A stretch of 64,000 nt of DNA from an uncultured Roseibium sp. Lineage in GTDB: Bacteria; Pseudomonadota; Alphaproteobacteria; Rhizobiales; Stappiaceae. The position numbers and the translations under genes are program-made. Where the stretch lies: assembly GCF_947496995.1 (NCBI RefSeq), contig NZ_CANMFD010000001.1, positions 492,692 to 556,691 of the forward strand, in the 5' to 3' direction. Numbering within the stretch: the first letter of the stretch is position 1; every line of letters begins with the position of its first letter. The notes below the pieces were generated by a model. The model was not told the DNA's origin, did not search any database, and saw only the letters and a program-made list of their open reading frames with translations. Shown piece by piece: positions 20,440 through 29,925 of the stretch.

Positions 20440-21333
20440 TCAGCGGGACCTGAGACGGACATCCGCCTTGTCGCGCAGCCAGTCACCGAGGATCTGGACT
20501 GCGAAGGTGAGGAGAAGGATCACGGCGGCGGGTGCGAGCACGATCCAGGGAGCGGTCGGCAGGTAGTCGCGGCCGATCCCGACCATGGATCCCAGGGTCG
20601 CCGTCGGTGGCTGCACGCCGAGACCGAGGAACGAGAGGGTCGATTCCAGGATCACGATGTTGGAAAAATTCAAGGTGAATTGGACGACGATCGGGGAAAC
20701 CACGTTGGGCAGAATGTGGTGGAAGGCGATCCGCAAAGGCGTCGCGCCCGCCGCCTGGGCGGCTTCAACGAAGGGCATCTGCGTCAGCTTCTTCACTTCC
20801 GCCCGGACGATCCGCGCATATTGCTCCCAGCCGTAGACGCCGAGAACCAGGACCATGACATCGAGAGACGACCCCATGACCGCCAGGATCAGCAGCGCGA
20901 TCAGGGTGAAGGGAATGGCGATCTGGGTATCGACCATGGCCATGACGAAGTCTTCGACGACACCGCCGGCGATACCGGCCAGCAGACCCAGCGTACCGCC
21001 GATCAGGAGGCCGATGACGGAGCCCGCCAGGGCCAGTGCGAAGGTGAGGCGCAGGCCGTAGATGCAGCGGGAGAGGATGTCCCGGCCGAGTTCGTCCGTG
21101 CCGAAAAGGAAACCGTCCTTGTAGCGCTCGAAACCGACCGGTGGCCGCAGCCGGGAAATCAGGCTCTGGGCATTGGGATCGAAAGGCGCGATCAGGGGCG
21201 CGGCGAGCGCGACGAAGATCAGCACCAGGCCGACAAGCAGGGCGATGCGGACGATCCAGTTCGCATCCGACCACACCGGAATATGGAAGGGGGCGGAGCC
21301 GGGCGATGAAGAGGTTTGGGTCAAGTCGGTCAT
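20440..21333 (-). CDS. Peptide-type ABC importer permease, DppC-like
   Basis: 297 residues with about six membrane helices. The N-terminal OppC-type TM1 (IVRIALLVGLVLIFVALAA) is followed by LFGTDELGRDILSR, the motif typical of DppC/OppC subunits. The EAA loop (EAAQAAGATPLRIAFHHILPN) contacts the ATPase. The ATG at 21333 has AAAGGA upstream. It lies four bases after the partner permease gene. Confidence 0.94.
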   Translation of the reverse strand: MTDLTQTSSSPGSAPFHIPVWSDANWIVRIALLVGLVLIFVALAAPLIAPFDPNAQSLISRLRPPVGFERYKDGFLFGTDELGRDILSRCIYGLRLTFALALAGSVIGLLIGGTLGLLAGIAGGVVEDFVMAMVDTQIAIPFTLIALLILAVMGSSLDVMVLVLGVYGWEQYARIVRAEVKKLTQMPFVEAAQAAGATPLRIAFHHILPNVVSPIVVQFTLNFSNIVILESTLSFLGLGVQPPTATLGSMVGIGRDYLPTAPWIVLAPAAVILLLTFAVQILGDWLRDKADVRLRSR

Positions 21334-21337
21334 CTGC

Positions 21338-22264
21338 TCATCCTTTCGCAAGACGGATGCGCGGATCCGCATAGGCGTAGGCAATGTCGACCGCTGCATT
21401 GATCACGATGACCACGATGGCGACCGACAGCACGGCGAACTGAAGAACGGGATAGTCGCGAAGGATGGCGGACCGCACGAGCAGGTCACCGATGCCGGGC
21501 CAGGCGAAGATTGCTTCCACGACCACGCTGCCGGAAGCCGCCAGCCCTGCGATCTGCAGACCGATGACCGACAGAAGCGTGATGGAGGCATTGCGCAGGC
21601 CGTGTTTCAGGATGACGACCCACTCCGGCAGGCCCTTTGCCCGGGCCGTGCGCATGTAGTCCTGGCTGAGAACGTCCAGCATGGCGTTGCGGGTGAAGCG
21701 GGTGATGGCGGCGACCAGCATTCCCGAGATCGCCAGTGTGGGCATGATGAAATGCAGGGCGGAGCCGTCGCCGATCACCGGCAGCCAGTTGAGCGTGTAG
21801 CCGAAGATCAGAACCAGAAGGATGCCGATGATGAAGGCGGGCACCGCATAGCCGAGAAAGGCGATGACCATGACCACGCTGCCGATGATGCTGGTGCGAT
21901 AGATCGCAGCCAGGATGCCGAGCGGCACGGACACGATCAGGGTGAAGCTTATGGCGCTGAGCAGCAGCTTCAGCGATGGCCAGGCCCGCTCGAACACGAT
22001 CTGCGACACCGGGCGGCGCTCGAGGAAGGATAGGCCGAACTCGCCGGAGAAGACGGACACCAGATAGCGCCAGTACTGGCTTCCGATGGTCGCATCCAGG
22101 CCATAGTAGGCAATCAGCAATTCCCGGTCCTCACGGCTGATGCCGTCGCCGAGAACGAAATCGACCGGGTTGCCGGAGAGCCGCGTGGCAAAGAACACCA
22201 GCGTCACGATGACGAGCAGGGTGACTGCCATCTTGACGAGGGCGCGCAATACGTAGATCAGCAT
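21338..22264 (-). CDS. Peptide-type ABC importer permease, DppB-like
   Basis: 308 residues with about six membrane helices. It starts MLIYVLRALVKMAVTLLVI, the standard DppB TM1, and contains the FFATRLSGNPVDF periplasmic segment. The EAA loop is DYMRTARAKGLPEWVVILKH. The start overlaps the end of the HAD hydrolase gene by seven bases. This is the DppB partner of the downstream permease. Confidence 0.94.
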   Translation of the reverse strand: MLIYVLRALVKMAVTLLVIVTLVFFATRLSGNPVDFVLGDGISREDRELLIAYYGLDATIGSQYWRYLVSVFSGEFGLSFLERRPVSQIVFERAWPSLKLLLSAISFTLIVSVPLGILAAIYRTSIIGSVVMVIAFLGYAVPAFIIGILLVLIFGYTLNWLPVIGDGSALHFIMPTLAISGMLVAAITRFTRNAMLDVLSQDYMRTARAKGLPEWVVILKHGLRNASITLLSVIGLQIAGLAASGSVVVEAIFAWPGIGDLLVRSAILRDYPVLQFAVLSVAIVVIVINAAVDIAYAYADPRIRLAKG

Positions 22265-23082
22265 GACGCCACCTCCCTGGGTGTCTGTTCGCAGTGGCTG
22301 TCGCAGGTGTCCGGAAAGCCGGCTGCCGACGTTCCGGGCGCGTGGGCGACGAGGTGAATGAAATCGAGGTCGGCGCGGATGGCGGCGGCGCCATCGGTGG
22401 CGGCATTGTCACCGACAAACACGGAGTCGCTTGCCGCAACACCGGCATGGTTCAGCGCAGCTTCGATCAGGAACGGTTCGGGTTTGCCGAAGACCCTTGC
22501 CGGAATGTCCGGCTCGCAGGCCCGGAACGCCGCGAAAAGCGATCCGGTCTCCGGCACTGGCCGTCCATCGCCGTTCGGGTGGGAGAGATCCGGATTGGTG
22601 AGCACCAGCTCCGCGCCCTTGTCGAGAAGTCGAAGGGCGCGCTCCAGGCACGTCAGGGTGAAGCTGGTATCGCGGCCGAGCACGATGACATCAGCCTGAT
22701 CATCGGCATCTTTCAGGCCGAGATCCGTTGCAAGGCGCTGGAGTGGCGGTTCCGCGAACACAAGCACTTGTGCACCCGGGCGCTCCGCCGCAACGGAGCG
22801 CACAGCAAGCTCCCCGGCGAGAAAAATACGCTCAGCCGGCAGGTCGAGGCCGATCGCCTTGAGCTTGCCTGACAGCGTGGTGCCGGTATCCGCCGAATTG
22901 TTCGATACGATCGACAGCCTGTTGGCGGCATCTCGCACGAAGGCCTGTGCTCCGGGCAGGAGGCGCGCCTCCGCGATCAGGCATCCGTCCAGATCGCAAA
23001 GGATGGCGGCATAGCCATCGACATCTGCCGCGCTCAGCGATTTGGTCAGTGTTGTTGTGCGCGCACGCATTGCGATGTCCAT
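22258..23082 (-). CDS. HAD-IIA family sugar/nucleotide phosphatase-like hydrolase
   Basis: 274 residues. HAD motif I is LCDLDGCL. Motif II is SIVSNNSA. The late lysine is in GKPEP, and motif IV is FVGDNAATDG. The cap of NagD/PGP type lies between. Substrates of this class include nucleotides, glycerol phosphate and phosphoglycolate. It is the first gene of the ABC importer operon. The start is uncertain: ATG 23082 and ATG 23070 are both near GGGAAGG, and the frame stays open to 23277. It is divergent from the LysR gene. Confidence 0.85.
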   Translation of the reverse strand: MDIAMRARTTTLTKSLSAADVDGYAAILCDLDGCLIAEARLLPGAQAFVRDAANRLSIVSNNSADTGTTLSGKLKAIGLDLPAERIFLAGELAVRSVAAERPGAQVLVFAEPPLQRLATDLGLKDADDQADVIVLGRDTSFTLTCLERALRLLDKGAELVLTNPDLSHPNGDGRPVPETGSLFAAFRACEPDIPARVFGKPEPFLIEAALNHAGVAASDSVFVGDNAATDGAAAIRADLDFIHLVAHAPGTSAAGFPDTCDSHCEQTPREVASC

Positions 23083-23296
23083 ACCTTCCCGTTCGCCGCT
23101 CAGCCCGTGCCGTCGGCATTCACATGTCCGCCGGTCGGACCGGCGGAGATCGATTTTCAAAAAAGCAGTGTCCGGTGGAGGCGGCCTGCTGAGGTCGGGA
23201 TCAAACTGTCGGTTCTGTGTGACGTGGCTGTTACAGAACGAACTTAAGGTTTGGGGCGGTGAAACTTTTTGCTTCAAACCGGATGGAAAGCCTCAA

Positions 23297-24205
23297 ATGT
23301 CCGTCACCCTGCCCCGTATTCGCGCCGTCAACGCAGTCGCCGCCGGTGGGTCATATGCAGCCGCGGCGCGCACGCTGAAGATTTCGCAGCCGGCTGTCGC
23401 CCGGCATGTGAAGGACCTTGAAACGGAATACGGCGTTCGCCTGTTCGACCGGAAGAACGGCGTTTTGTCGCCGACGCCTCTGTGCAACGACCTCTGCGAC
23501 ATCGCCGAGCGCATGGAAGAGGCCGAGCGCTCGGCAACCCGGCTTCTGACCCGGCACAACACGCTGCTCAACGGCCGGCTGGTCATCGGTCTGGGCAACT
23601 CGATGCCCGGCATGGCGTTGATTGCGCTTTTTCTGAAACGGCATCCGAGCATTGAAATCGCAGTGGAGACCGGATCGCACGAGCAGATTACCCGTGCGGT
23701 GCTGACCCGGGAGGTGGATATCGGCGTGTTGCCGGATGTTCCGGCCGACGGCCGCTTCCGGCGCGAATTGCTGGCAAGGCAGAATGTGGTCGCGATTGTT
23801 CATCCCGACAGCCCGCTGTCGCGGGAAAAGTCGGTGACATGCGAGCGGCTCATGGCTGAACCGCTGATTTTCCGGACAAGGGGATCATCCACGCAGCGGG
23901 TGGTCGACCGGGCTTTTCGGACCGCCGGCTTCGAACCGTCGCCGCTCCTGACCCTCGATACCCGCGACGCGGTCTACGAGGCCGTCGTCAACGGACTGGG
24001 GGCCGGTTTCATGTGGCGGTTCGGAACCGGGCGTACAGACATCGTGCGCCGCGTCCCGGTGAGCGACATGCATCGCGAGTATCAAGAGGAGGTCTTTTCC
24101 CTGACGGACGAACGAAATCTGCTGTTCGATGCATTCTATTCAACCGTCACGGCCTTCCGGAGCGAAGCCGAGGCCATCCTGGAAAACGGCAAACCTTTTC
24201 CTTGA
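23297..24205 (+). CDS. LysR-family transcriptional regulator
   Basis: 302 residues. The winged helix-turn-helix VAAGGSYAAAARTLKISQPAVARHVKDLE is followed by an effector domain. Divergent from the HAD/ABC importer operon with a 214-base shared control region, it is the obvious candidate regulator of that operon. It is convergent with adhP. The effector is unknown. Confidence 0.92.
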   Translation: MSVTLPRIRAVNAVAAGGSYAAAARTLKISQPAVARHVKDLETEYGVRLFDRKNGVLSPTPLCNDLCDIAERMEEAERSATRLLTRHNTLLNGRLVIGLGNSMPGMALIALFLKRHPSIEIAVETGSHEQITRAVLTREVDIGVLPDVPADGRFRRELLARQNVVAIVHPDSPLSREKSVTCERLMAEPLIFRTRGSSTQRVVDRAFRTAGFEPSPLLTLDTRDAVYEAVVNGLGAGFMWRFGTGRTDIVRRVPVSDMHREYQEEVFSLTDERNLLFDAFYSTVTAFRSEAEAILENGKPFP

Positions 24206-24282
24206 TGAAGGCAGCCTGTCTCCCGCCGCTTCCCCCTCCGTCTCCACCGGCCAGCCCGACGCCGCCGACGTGCTCACCGAAG

Positions 24283-25299
24283 TCAGATCTTCATGACGAT
24301 CCGGCCCTCGATCTGGCCAGCCTTCATCCGGTCGAAGATGCTGTTGACGTCGTCCAGCGTTTCCTCGGTGTAATGCGCGGCAACCTTGCCTTCGGCGGCA
24401 AAGGCGAGGGATTCCAGCAGATCGAGCCGTGTGCCGACGATGGAGCCCCGGATGGTCTTGCCGTTCAGCACCGTATCGAAGATCGACAGGGGGAAGTCTT
24501 CCGGCGGCAGACCGACGAGGCTCATGGTGCCGCCGCGCGCCAGCATGCCGACACCTTGCTGGAAGGACTTGCCCGCGACCGCAGTGACCAGAACGCCTTC
24601 CGCGCCGCCGCCGGCCTGCACTTCGGCCACCGGATCGCATTCAAGTGCATTGATCACCTGATCCGCGCCCAGTTTGCGGGCGAGTTCCAGCTTGTCGTTG
24701 GCAATGTCCACGGCGATCACATGCAGGCCCATCGCCTTGGCGTATTGCACGGCCATGTGGCCGAGGCCGCCAATCCCGGAAATGACCACGGTCTGGCCAG
24801 GGCGGGTGTCGGTTTCCTTCAGCCCCTTGTAGACGGTGACGCCGGCACACAGCACAGGCGCGGCCGCCGCAAGGCCAAGGCCGTCCGGAATGTGCCCGAC
24901 ATAGTCGGGATCGGCCAGAACGTAATCCGCGAAACCGCCGTTCACGCTGTAGCCGGTGTTCTGCTGATCGTTGCAAAGCGTTTCCCAGCCGCCCATGCAA
25001 TGCCTGCAATGGCCGCAGGCCGAATGCAGCCACGGAATGCCGACGCGATCGCCTTCCTTGACCGCAGTGACACCGGCACCGACCTCGGCGACGATCCCGA
25101 CGCCTTCATGGCCGGGAATGAACGGTGGATTGGGCTTGACCGGCCAGTCGCCATTGGCAGCGTGCAGGTCCGTATGGCAAACCCCGGAGGCTTCCACCTT
25201 CACGACGATCTTGCCGTCCGTCACCACCGGCTTCTCCACCTCGCAAATGTCCAGAGGAGCACCGAACTTGCGCACTACGGCGGCTTTCATGCTGACCAT
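24283..25299 (-). CDS. adhP: Zinc-dependent alcohol dehydrogenase, AdhP type
   Basis: 338 residues. Catalytic zinc ligands lie in GVCHTDLHA and GHEGVG. The structural zinc cluster is CGHCRHC followed by C seven residues on. The NAD site is [19 protein letters not shown]. It oxidises short primary alcohols or reduces the aldehydes. I chose the ATG at 25299 because AGGA sits 8 bases before it; ATG 25290 (MKAAVV) is the alternative and is the usual family start. It is monocistronic by appearance. Confidence 0.93.
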   Translation of the reverse strand: MVSMKAAVVRKFGAPLDICEVEKPVVTDGKIVVKVEASGVCHTDLHAANGDWPVKPNPPFIPGHEGVGIVAEVGAGVTAVKEGDRVGIPWLHSACGHCRHCMGGWETLCNDQQNTGYSVNGGFADYVLADPDYVGHIPDGLGLAAAAPVLCAGVTVYKGLKETDTRPGQTVVISGIGGLGHMAVQYAKAMGLHVIAVDIANDKLELARKLGADQVINALECDPVAEVQAGGGAEGVLVTAVAGKSFQQGVGMLARGGTMSLVGLPPEDFPLSIFDTVLNGKTIRGSIVGTRLDLLESLAFAAEGKVAAHYTEETLDDVNSIFDRMKAGQIEGRIVMKI

Positions 25300-25613
25300 G
25301 CCAGATATCCTTTTCCATATCGATCGTGAAACCCTTGCCCGGCTGGAGGTCCTGCGAACAAGACCTGTTTCGAGCATCGGGCGATAACGTGACGCAAACC
25401 GGTGATATTCGCCTGTCTGATGTAAAAAGCGGGAACGCCGGCGGCCCGGGAAACCGGTTTTGCGCGATACCGGAAGTCATATGGGAGGCAGCCGGGTCAC
25501 GCCAGTTCGTCCGATTACGTACCGGGAATCGAGCTGGCCGTAATACTCAAGCGACAAACGGCGGTGCACCTGTCAGGCGGGGGAAGGTTCATCGCCGGCA
25601 CCACCGCGCGACG
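25300..25613. other. Intergenic region upstream of adhP
   Basis: About 310 bases between the adhP start and the end of the permease gene at 25614. It must hold the adhP promoter. I see no gene, repeat or clear operator here. Confidence 0.4.
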
Positions 25614-27173
25614 TCACCTGACCCGCCTGTCGGACCGACCGACCCATTCCAGCACCGGTGTCAACTGGTAGAGCAGCACGGACAGGAGAATGGAGACCAC
25701 CGCGACGGTCCAGATCATGCCGTAGTCGAGATAGCCGCGCGACTGGTTGAGAAGATTGCCGAGGCCTTTTCCGGTGGCCAGCCACTCCGCGATCATGACG
25801 CCCAGCAGTGCCTTGGGCAGGGCAAGGCGCGCAGCAACGAACAGCCACTGCCGGCTGGCGGGAATGGCGATCAGCCGCACCTTGCGCAACGTCGAGGCGC
25901 CATAGGCGTCGACCAGATCGAATGCGGCCTTCGGGATCATCGCAAAGCCTTGCGCCAGAACGACGAAGGCGGCGAAAAAGGTGACGGAAATGGTGATCAC
26001 CAGCGTCACCGTTATTCCCCGCCCTAAGATCAGCACGGCCAGCGGCGTCAGCGCCACCAGCGGCATGGTCTGGGTCACCAGCGCGAAAGGCAGAAGCGCC
26101 CGCATCAGAAGAGGGGCGGCGAAGGAGAGGAGCGCCAGGGCGAAGGCGAAGCCGAGCCCGAGCAACATGCCGGCGATGGTGATCGGTACGGTTTCGGCAA
26201 GGGCTGCCAGCAGGCGGGTCTGCGCCGACGCTGCGGTCTTGCCGGTGATGAGATAGTCGATCACGCCCATCGGCGTCTTGGCAATGATCGGCGAGAGATC
26301 CGCCCAGAACAGCATTGCCTGCCAGATCAGCAGCGGCATCAGGATCGCGGCGGCCAGCAGCAGCGCGCGGCGCAGGGGCGCTTCGTTTGCCGTTTCCGGT
26401 TCCGGGCCTGTTATGCCGATGTTCACCGCGCGGTTGAGTGATGTCGTGCGGGCGGCAAGGGTCGCCGACAGGGCGTAGCCAAGCCCGGCGATTGCCGTGG
26501 CGGTCAGGCCGATCCCCCAGAGACGGTCCGGTTCGGCGCGCCCGAGCGAGCCGAGCAGAAAGGTGCCGAGACCCCAGCGGGCTCCGGAGCCGAATTCCGC
26601 CAGAACGGCCCCGAGCACCGCAGCCGGCGCAGCCACCTGAAATCCGCTCAGGATGGCGGGCAGGGCCGCCCGCAGCCGCAACAGCCAGAGTGTCCTGAGC
26701 GGACCGCCGCCATAGGCTCGAATGAGATCAACCGCGCGCGGATCTGCCGAACGCAGGCCGGCCAAGGCGGCCGTCATCGTCGGAAAATAGACCAGCAGGG
26801 CGGCGAGTGTGATCCGCGCCGTTTCGCCGTCGAGCGCGATTACCAGCACCGGCGCGAGGGCAATCGGGGGGACCGTGAAGGCGGCGATGTTGACGCCTCG
26901 GAAAACCCGCTCCGCCACCGGCCACAGACAGAAGGAGACGGCAGCGGCAAGCGCCACGGCGTTGCCGATGAGGAAGCCGAGCGAGGCCGTGTAAAGCGTG
27001 GCTGCGACATGCGGCCAGTATTCGCGCCATTCCGCCGCCAACCGCAGGAGGATTGCCGAGAGGGGCGGCAGTGTGCCGTCGGCGACCAGTTTCAGTTGTC
27101 CGGCAACCTCCCAGGCCGCCAGCAGCAGGAGGATCAGAACGCCCGTGGCGAGATGATCGCCAAACCGGGTCAT
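25614..27173 (-). CDS. ABC importer permease, two fused SsuC/TauC-type domains
   Basis: 519 residues with two consecutive permease domains of about 250 residues each. Each ends in an EAA-like loop (about [20 protein letters not shown] in the first and [20 protein letters not shown] in the second). Together they supply both halves of the channel in one chain, with about 12 membrane helices. The family imports sulfonates, thiamine pyrimidines, riboflavin or nitrate-like solutes. Its ATG overlaps the ATPase stop by four bases. This is a natural fusion; I see no frameshift. Confidence 0.9.
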   Translation of the reverse strand: MTRFGDHLATGVLILLLLAAWEVAGQLKLVADGTLPPLSAILLRLAAEWREYWPHVAATLYTASLGFLIGNAVALAAAVSFCLWPVAERVFRGVNIAAFTVPPIALAPVLVIALDGETARITLAALLVYFPTMTAALAGLRSADPRAVDLIRAYGGGPLRTLWLLRLRAALPAILSGFQVAAPAAVLGAVLAEFGSGARWGLGTFLLGSLGRAEPDRLWGIGLTATAIAGLGYALSATLAARTTSLNRAVNIGITGPEPETANEAPLRRALLLAAAILMPLLIWQAMLFWADLSPIIAKTPMGVIDYLITGKTAASAQTRLLAALAETVPITIAGMLLGLGFAFALALLSFAAPLLMRALLPFALVTQTMPLVALTPLAVLILGRGITVTLVITISVTFFAAFVVLAQGFAMIPKAAFDLVDAYGASTLRKVRLIAIPASRQWLFVAARLALPKALLGVMIAEWLATGKGLGNLLNQSRGYLDYGMIWTVAVVSILLSVLLYQLTPVLEWVGRSDRRVR

Positions 27174-28018
27174 GCGGTTGTCCCGGCTTTAGCCGGGGCG
27201 GCTACAGGTGCTGCATCCAGTGCAGCGGTTTCGGCGGCGGCGCTGGCGGCCGAGGTTTCGGGATCCAACAGGGCGGCGATCCTGTCGCACACATGGTGAA
27301 ACGCGGGGTCGCGCAGCAGTTCCGCGCCGCGCGGACGGGAGAAGGAAACCGGAATGTCGGCAAGCACCCGCGCGGGCCGGGGCGACAGCACGATGACACG
27401 GTCGGCCAGATAGACCGCCTCGTCGATGCCATGGGTGATCAGCAGCGTCGTCGGCCGTTTTGCCGACCAGATACGCTGCAGTTCGAGATTCATCTGCCGC
27501 CTGAGGATCAGGTCCAGAGCGCCGAACGGCTCGTCCATCAACAGCACCCGGGGCTCGGTTGCCAGCGAGCGCGCAATGGCGACGCGCTGGCGCATGCCCC
27601 CGGACAGTTCGCCCGGGCGGGCCTTTTCGAACCCCTTGAGCCCGACCAGCTCGATCAGGCCGTTTATCTTCTCCGGGTCCGGGCGCTTGCGCCCGAGCAC
27701 TTCGAAAGGCAGGCGGATATTTTCCTCAACGCTGCGCCACGGGAGCAGGGCCGCATCCTGAAATGCGACCCCGACCGCCCCGGAGCGGCAGATTGACCGT
27801 GGGCTGTCGCCGCCGATCCGCAGCGATCCGGAATCCTCGCTCTCCAGAGCCAGCGCCAGCCGGAGCAGCGTGGACTTGCCGCATCCCGACGGCCCCAGCA
27901 GGGCGGTAAAGGAACCGGCCGGACAGTCGAGCGAGAGATTGTCGATGACGGGCAGGGCCTTGCCCTTGATTGAAAACGCCTTGGAAACGTTTGTAAACTG
28001 AAGGGGAAGACCCTGCAT
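27170..28018 (-). CDS. ABC importer ATPase, SsuB/TauB-like
   Basis: 282 residues. Walker A is GPSGCGKST. The signature is [15 protein letters not shown]. Walker B is [12 protein letters not shown], then the H-loop [12 protein letters not shown] short alanine-rich tail ([20 protein letters not shown]) is unusual but probably disordered. It lies between the fused permease (overlapping) and the binding protein (6 bases), forming one importer operon. Confidence 0.93.
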   Translation of the reverse strand: MQGLPLQFTNVSKAFSIKGKALPVIDNLSLDCPAGSFTALLGPSGCGKSTLLRLALALESEDSGSLRIGGDSPRSICRSGAVGVAFQDAALLPWRSVEENIRLPFEVLGRKRPDPEKINGLIELVGLKGFEKARPGELSGGMRQRVAIARSLATEPRVLLMDEPFGALDLILRRQMNLELQRIWSAKRPTTLLITHGIDEAVYLADRVIVLSPRPARVLADIPVSFSRPRGAELLRDPAFHHVCDRIAALLDPETSAASAAAETAALDAAPVAAPAKAGTTA

Positions 28019-28024
28019 TTCCGG

Positions 28025-29011
28025 TCAGCCTTTGATCTCTTCCAGGAGGCTCGTGTCGAACATGTCGGGCGTTGCCTTGATGCCGATCCGGCCAAGGGTC
28101 TCGATATTGGCGTCGATCCCCTCCGCATCCATTGTAAAGATCCCGCCGGCATGTTCCATCAGCGGTTTCTGGGCACCGTTGAAGAAGACTTCGTTTTCGA
28201 TGGTGCGGCCGGTTCCGGCAAACCAGGTGGAAGCGAATTTCGGCGGATAGGCAGTGGTGTCGGCGAAGTTGGCATCCCAGCCCGCACGGCTGGCCTTCAA
28301 CCAGGCGACCAGTTCGGCGCGTTTGGTTTTCAATACCTCTTCGGTCACCACGACCGTGTCGTTGTAGGTCTTGTAGCCGAAATCGTAGAGCAGGAAGCTG
28401 ACGGCCTTTTCACCGGACTGTTCGATCGTGAAGGGCACATTGGTGGTGAAATCGAGCGAGGCGTCGATTTCACCCTTGATCAGCGGTGTCGGATCGTAGG
28501 CGTAGGGAACGATATTCACCTCCGACCGGTCGATCCCGTTGATCGCCAGCAGGGCCTCCACGGAAATAACATTCACCGGCGGCACGGCAAGCGTCTTGCC
28601 TTTGAGTTCCTCCGGCGAATTGATCGGCGTCTTGGCGAGTGAAACGATGCCGATCGGGTTCTTCTGATATTGCGCCCCGATGATTTTGAACGGTGCGCCT
28701 TGATCGACAATCGTCTTGATGGTCGTGTCCGGCGTGGTCAGCGCAAGGTCCGCCTTGCCGGCGATGATCGAGCTTTCCGGGATCACGTCCGGACCGCCGG
28801 ACAGATAGGTCACGTCCAGGCCTTCGTTCTTGTACAAGCCGTCGTCGATGGCGGCGAAGTAGCCGGCGAATTCCGCGTCGTTGATCCAGGCTGCCTGCAT
28901 GGTCAGCGGGGTGGCGGCATGGGCGCGCGAGACGAAGCCCGGCATGGCTCCTGCGGCTGCGCCGGTGCCCATGAGTTGCAGGAAACGGCGGCGGTTGGTC
29001 ATTAGCGGCAT
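28025..29011 (-). CDS. ABC importer solute-binding protein, NMT1/SsuA-like
   Basis: 328 residues. The N-terminus has a twin-arginine motif (TNRRRFLQLMGTG) followed by a hydrophobic stretch and AHA, so Tat export is likely. The mature part (AAWINDAEFAGYFAAIDDGLY, SGGPDV, TTPDTTIKT) is of the NMT1/THI5-like type used for thiamine pyrimidine precursors, sulfonates and similar small anions. The ATG at 29011 follows AGGA; ATG 29002 is possible. The neighbouring 5-formyl-THF cyclo-ligase-like gene suggests a one-carbon or pterin/pyrimidine ligand, by inference. Confidence 0.88.
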   Translation of the reverse strand: MPLMTNRRRFLQLMGTGAAAGAMPGFVSRAHAATPLTMQAAWINDAEFAGYFAAIDDGLYKNEGLDVTYLSGGPDVIPESSIIAGKADLALTTPDTTIKTIVDQGAPFKIIGAQYQKNPIGIVSLAKTPINSPEELKGKTLAVPPVNVISVEALLAINGIDRSEVNIVPYAYDPTPLIKGEIDASLDFTTNVPFTIEQSGEKAVSFLLYDFGYKTYNDTVVVTEEVLKTKRAELVAWLKASRAGWDANFADTTAYPPKFASTWFAGTGRTIENEVFFNGAQKPLMEHAGGIFTMDAEGIDANIETLGRIGIKATPDMFDTSLLEEIKG

Positions 29012-29044
29012 CAAATGTATCCTTTCATTTCCGGGGAGGAGGTT

Positions 29045-29842
29045 TCAGGCGTCGAGGCCCCGTAGCTTGCGGAGTTCCTGAAGGGGGGGCGTCTGGGCGA
29101 TCTGTTCGGGTTCGAGCAGGTCCCAATGAATGCCGCGGGGTCGTGTGCCGCGGTGTTCGATTGTATGGAAGCGGTCGGGTGTGGCGATATGGTCGACCAG
29201 AATGTCCGTCGGGCTGGGGAAGAGCTTGTCCTCGACCACCTGAACGTCATGCACGATCGCGGTCACCGGTGACTTGTCGTCGACAATGCCGAGTTCCGTG
29301 AACATGCCCCATTCCATGTCGAAAAAACCGTGGCCCTTGCCAAAGCGTACGCCATCCAGCGAAACGGCCGAGGCGCCTGTGACCAGAAAGTCGAACCGGC
29401 CGCGCTCGGCGATTTCGGCAAGGGTGATCGGACGGCCGAAATGCTCCAGTCCGTCCAGCCAGGCGGCAAACAGTTCCTGGCCCTTCGGCACCATGTCCGG
29501 TTCCAGAAGCCAGAAGCCGCGATAGATCCCGTAGGTCGACACGACCATGGACTTGCCCGCCTCAAGCATGCGGCGGCGCAGGTCGACGAGGCAATTGTCG
29601 GGAGTGATGAACGCATAGTCGCCGGTCTGGAAGAACGGCTGTTCCACGATCCGGTCCGTCGCTTTGTCCGAGCCGATAAAGTCGGGGATCACTTCCGCGA
29701 AGTTCTTGTGAAATCTGGAGTCCGGCAAGGCTACCGCATCGAGCTTCGACCAGATTTTTTCGCGGACGATCTTGGTTTTGGTCACGTTAAGTTCCATTTG
29801 TTTCGGAATTGACATTTTCTGAAACAAGAGTTTCATAGACAT
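29045..29842 (-). CDS. 5-formyltetrahydrofolate cyclo-ligase family protein
   Basis: About 265 residues. The cyclo-ligase fold is shown by REKIWSKLDAVAL near the start, VVSTYGIYRGFWLLEP, and the ATP/substrate loop VRFGKGHGFFDMEWG near residues 165-180. It is closer to the long, plant/MTHFSD-like form than to the 190-residue FAU1 enzyme, so true cyclo-ligase activity is unproven. The start is uncertain. ATG 29842, 29836 and 29815 are in frame, and two palindromes at 29820-29883 favour a start at 29815 or later. It is first in the importer operon, divergent from the RpiR gene. Confidence 0.8.
   Translation of the reverse strand: MSMKLLFQKMSIPKQMELNVTKTKIVREKIWSKLDAVALPDSRFHKNFAEVIPDFIGSDKATDRIVEQPFFQTGDYAFITPDNCLVDLRRRMLEAGKSMVVSTYGIYRGFWLLEPDMVPKGQELFAAWLDGLEHFGRPITLAEIAERGRFDFLVTGASAVSLDGVRFGKGHGFFDMEWGMFTELGIVDDKSPVTAIVHDVQVVEDKLFPSPTDILVDHIATPDRFHTIEHRGTRPRGIHWDLLEPEQIAQTPPLQELRKLRGLDA
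29820..29835. promoter_or_regulatory. Palindrome TGAAAC-N4-GTTTCA, candidate operator
   Basis: A perfect 6-bp inverted repeat with the spacer AAGA, in the region between the 5-formyl-THF cyclo-ligase-like gene and the divergent RpiR regulator. TGAAA/TTTCA half-sites are typical of many RpiR-family operators. Binding is inferred. Confidence 0.45.
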
Positions 29843-29883
29843 TCTCACTTGTCACGTGTTTTTTCAAAACGGCTGTGAGAATG
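29840..29883. promoter_or_regulatory. 9-bp inverted repeat spanning the divergent promoter region
   Basis: CATTCTCAC (29840-29848) and GTGAGAATG (29875-29883) are perfect inverted copies 26 bases apart. They flank the AT-rich centre between the two divergent genes. A dimer of dimers or two half-sites could bind here. This is seen directly; the role is inferred. Confidence 0.45.
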
Positions 29884-29925
29884 CTGAATCGCATGGCGAT
29901 TCTGCGAAGAGAGCGAAGGGCAGGA

